From Acestrorhynchus altus (Eukaryota; Chordata; Actinopteri; Characiformes; Acestrorhynchidae): a DNA stretch of 64,000 bases. A program made the position numbers and the translations under genes. The stretch spans positions 9,874,248 to 9,938,247 of the forward strand of contig CM067505.1 in the NCBI GenBank assembly GCA_034509495.1, in the 5' to 3' direction. Of the stretch, positions 61,603-64,000 are shown piece by piece (positions within the stretch are counted from its first letter, which is position 1; each line of letters starts with the position of its first letter). The notes beneath the pieces are model-generated. The model was not told the origin of the DNA, made no database searches, and saw nothing but the letters and a program-made list of their open reading frames with translations.

Positions 61603-62040
61603 CATACCCTACTTAATACTTAATACCGTGTATTGCCTCCTTTAACATCGATGACAGTCTTGTGTTGTAGTTGTGGATGAGGCACTTTATTTTCTCAGAT
61701 GGTAAAGCTGCCCATTCGTCTTGGCAAAATGTTGCTGTTGCAGTTCCTGTATATTCTTGGTCCTGCATGAACTGCACGTTTTGAGATCTCCCCAAAGTGG
61801 CTCAATGATATTGAGGTCAGGAGGCTGAGATGGCCAAGTGCAGTTTTTCCTTCAGTATTTGCTGATAAGTGCTGTTTTCATCAGTTTTGATCAAGTTCCC
61901 TGTGCCTGTGTAGCTCCCACATCCCAAAAGCGTTGTTTCTACTGCCTTATTTCACAGTAAGCATTGTGTACTTTTCATAATGTGCCTTGTTAACTCCTCT
62001 CCAAATGTTGTCTATGGTTGTGGCTGAAATATTTTGGTCT
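61603..62040 (-). mobile_element. Tc1-like transposase relic, C-terminal part, split by a hAT insertion
   Basis: The minus strand keeps a Tc1-like C-terminus: DEWAALPSEKIKCLIHNYNT then RLSSMLKEAIHG, as in xxWxxIPxxxIxxLIxSMxxR. Upstream sequence runs to the TTTGGTCT site at 62033-62040, where the hAT begins. It resumes at 63801. Confidence 0.7.
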
Positions 62041-63298
62041 TAATAAATTTCCAGTAAAATTGCCTGGAAGTTTGGAAATATTCCAAAATGTAAATTCTCC
62101 ATGGAAATTTTGGGAATTCATAGGAATTTATTGAAATTAATCGGAATTACTGGATAATTTAAAAGAAGTATATGATACACTACAGTTCTTTTGTTAACTG
62201 CAGACATGAAGGCATAACAATACAAATAATTATGACACAGTTAGTTGCAAGCAGAACATTTAAAAGCTCAATTCTTTCATTAAACAAGTCTTTACCGGAA
62301 CACATCATCCAAGATAATTCTCTTCGCATCAATTTTGATGCCAGTTTCATTGTGGTGCTCTTCTTCGTTTCCTTTTTCTTTGAGAGATAGGTTGCTGAAA
62401 GCACATTTCACAACTCCTGTGCTCTCTTGTATTGTGTGTGCATTGCCTTCAGTTCCTTGATGTCCTTAAGGAGAAAATTGAGAGTGTGGGCAGCACAGCC
62501 AGTAGTTGTAATGAGTGTATGCTTCCTCCACTTGTGACCAGGCAGGTTTCATGTTTTGGGCATTGTCCATTACAACTGCATAAACCTTGTCTGACCCAAG
62601 GTCATTGACCACTGCTTTCAGCTGTTCAACAATGTAGGTACCTGTGTGCTGGTTGTCTTTTGCGTCTTATGTAGAAGTCAGGTTGCGGGGTAGTAACAAT
62701 TAGATTGACCATTCCTTGTCCTTGAATGTTTGACACATTGGCTATGATTTCATAGGGCAGACTGAATTTCAGTATGGTGTCTGTGACCTTGGCTTGCACT
62801 CTGTTAAACTCCTCATCAAGCAAAGGAGTTGATAAAGCATGGTTGGAAGGATGTATGCTGTTTGGAGAATGTTGGAAAAACCTCTTCCAGTGGACATTTG
62901 TTGGTAACATCAGCGGTGAGCCAGTTGCATAGATTGCTGTGGTAAAAAACTCCTGCATTCTTTTGAGTTAGTGCATCCACTGAATCAAAGAATGCTCTCA
63001 TGCCAGAGGGAGCAGCAACTGATAAATGTGTCTATGTCTGTGTCCATTGCAACAAGTGCATTTTCTGCTGGAGTGGAACTCTTCTCCGCTTGTTGTTTTG
63101 AGCTCTGGAGAAATATGAGGCATTTATTAATATGTTGCTGCAGCTTTGTGCCATTTTTCTTCACATACCTCTTTCCACAAGAGGAAAGACTTTCCATCCA
63201 TTGTAACTGGTGTGAAATGTCCCCACACATCAAATGATGCATGTGGCTAAAGGTCTTCAAAATGTTAAATAAATGAAGAGTATTAATTCTTGGTTTCA

Positions 63299-63382
<84 letters not shown>

Positions 63383-63792
63383 GCTGTTGGTAAACTAGTC
63401 TCTTACATAATATTGCTCATTAAGCTTTTCTGATTTACCAGATAGCAATCAACTTTGAGATTACACCTTGATTTAATACTTACTGTCAATAAAAATATTA
63501 ACCTCATCAAAACTAACCTGACTTTAGGTACTCCTTTGGTCCAAAAGTGTGCTTTCGGTAGGGGTGTCATGTGTCTAGAAATCATCTGGACATATGCAGT
63601 ACATGTGAGGGAATGAACATGTAGAAGGTGTGGTTTCAATAGCCCTTCAGCGTGTTGAGCTTTTTAAGCCAAAAATATACTGAAGTATAATCTTGGCTTA
63701 ATTCCCAAAATTCTTGTTAATTCCCAAAATTACCTGTTAATTTCCATGATAATTTTCCCAACTTTGTAAATTTCCGGAATTTTGCATCCCTA
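62041..63792 (-). mobile_element. hAT transposon, decayed, with 8-bp target duplication
   Basis: 1752 bp, flanked on both sides by TTTGGTCT (62033-62040 and 63793-63800), the 8-bp duplication expected of hAT. The right end reads inward as TAGGGATGCAAAATTCCGGA. The left end has drifted (TAATAAATTTCCAGTAAAAT). Both subterminal regions repeat AATTCCCAAAATT-type words. The minus strand holds transposase pieces in order: a BED zinc-finger half (CGKRYVKKNGTKLQQHINKC, about 63165), MRAFFDSVDALTQKNAGVFY (about 63000), a DUF659-like IANVSNIQGQGMVNLIVTTP (about 62720), and VMDNAQNMKPAW (about 62580), with frameshifts. Inactive. Confidence 0.88.
63301..63380. repeat. (TA)n(TG)n microsatellite inside the hAT
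   Basis: (TA)18 then GTATG and (TG)20. It lies inside the hAT boundaries, between the BED region and the right end. Confidence 0.96.
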
Positions 63793-63800
63793 TTTGGTCT

Positions 63801-64000
63801 CATCGCTTCATGTGACTTTGTTCCAGATTTTTTTTAGGATTGTCTCTGTGCTGTTTGGCATATTGTAAGTACACTGCTTTGTGACATTGCTGTAATAAGG
63901 GCTTTCTTCTGGCGTCTTGATTATGCAGCCCATTTTGATTCAAGTGCCTCCTTATTTCATACAGTTCAGTTGTCTTCTCCCGTGGATCCTTCCATAATTC
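63801..64000 (-). mobile_element. Tc1-like relic, continuation after the hAT
   Basis: CATCGCTTCATGTGACTTTG continues the antisense transposase from 62040. Together they read through the region around the first catalytic Asp. It runs off the end of the window, so the total size is unknown. Confidence 0.65.

Noticed and set aside
58100..64000. Search for serinc2 exon 8 and later
   Set aside because: Candidate acceptors near 58612 and 59333 are followed by sequence unlike the SERINC loop or membrane segments. The rest is transposon-derived. The exons are taken to lie beyond the window.

Overview
The window is nuclear DNA from a vertebrate and almost certainly a ray-finned fish. It is AT-rich and crowded with (CA)n, (TA)n, (GA)n and (TATC)n microsatellites and with fish-type Tc1/mariner, hAT, L2-like, SINE and LTR relics. 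It carries two spliced vertebrate genes. Several dispersed repeats (a short-ended non-autonomous DNA element ending in a CATTTGGACATATAGTG-type terminus, an L2-tailed tRNA SINE, a Tc1 family with an ACATTAAAACCACC-like end) are ones I associate with otophysan fish such as characins and catfish. The species is an inference from repeat content only.

Genes. (1) A cAMP-dependent protein kinase inhibitor gene, best match pkib, lies on the minus strand with two coding exons (20676..20535 and 19661..19579; 74 residues, complete). (2) serinc2, a multi-pass membrane protein gene, lies on the plus strand with seven coding exons from 51895 to 58099 (288 residues, about 60% of the family length). Its remaining exons must lie beyond 64000. 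The two genes point away from each other, the same head-to-head PKI/SERINC arrangement known for PKIB-SERINC1 and PKIG-SERINC3 in mammals. This is the most interesting biology here, because the serinc copy is SERINC2-like, a paralogue that has no PKI neighbour in human as far as I recall.

Layout. 1-19.5 kb: repeat-rich DNA with a deleted Tc1 element (488-1019), Tc1 fragments, long microsatellites, a partial LTR element (11194-12550), a sequencing-adapter-like 19-mer in a (TA)n tract (about 13 kb) and a degenerate Tc1 copy (17061-18409). 19.5-20.7 kb: pkib coding exons. 20.7-51.4 kb: probably the long 5' intron of pkib plus intergenic DNA, holding Tc1, MITE, LTR, SINE and L2-like relics. 51.4-51.9 kb: a SINE followed by a CpG-richer promoter-like segment. 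51.9-64 kb: serinc2, with an apparently intact Tc1 transposon in intron 3 and a hAT element nested inside a Tc1 relic in intron 7.

I found no CRISPR array, operon, prokaryotic defence locus or other undescribed multi-gene system. The points that deserve a second look are the PKI-SERINC linkage, the (TG)18 tract at a serinc2 splice acceptor, the intact Tc1 copy, the nested hAT, a non-autonomous Tc1 derivative with a shared deletion junction, and a likely assembly artefact containing the Tn5 mosaic end.
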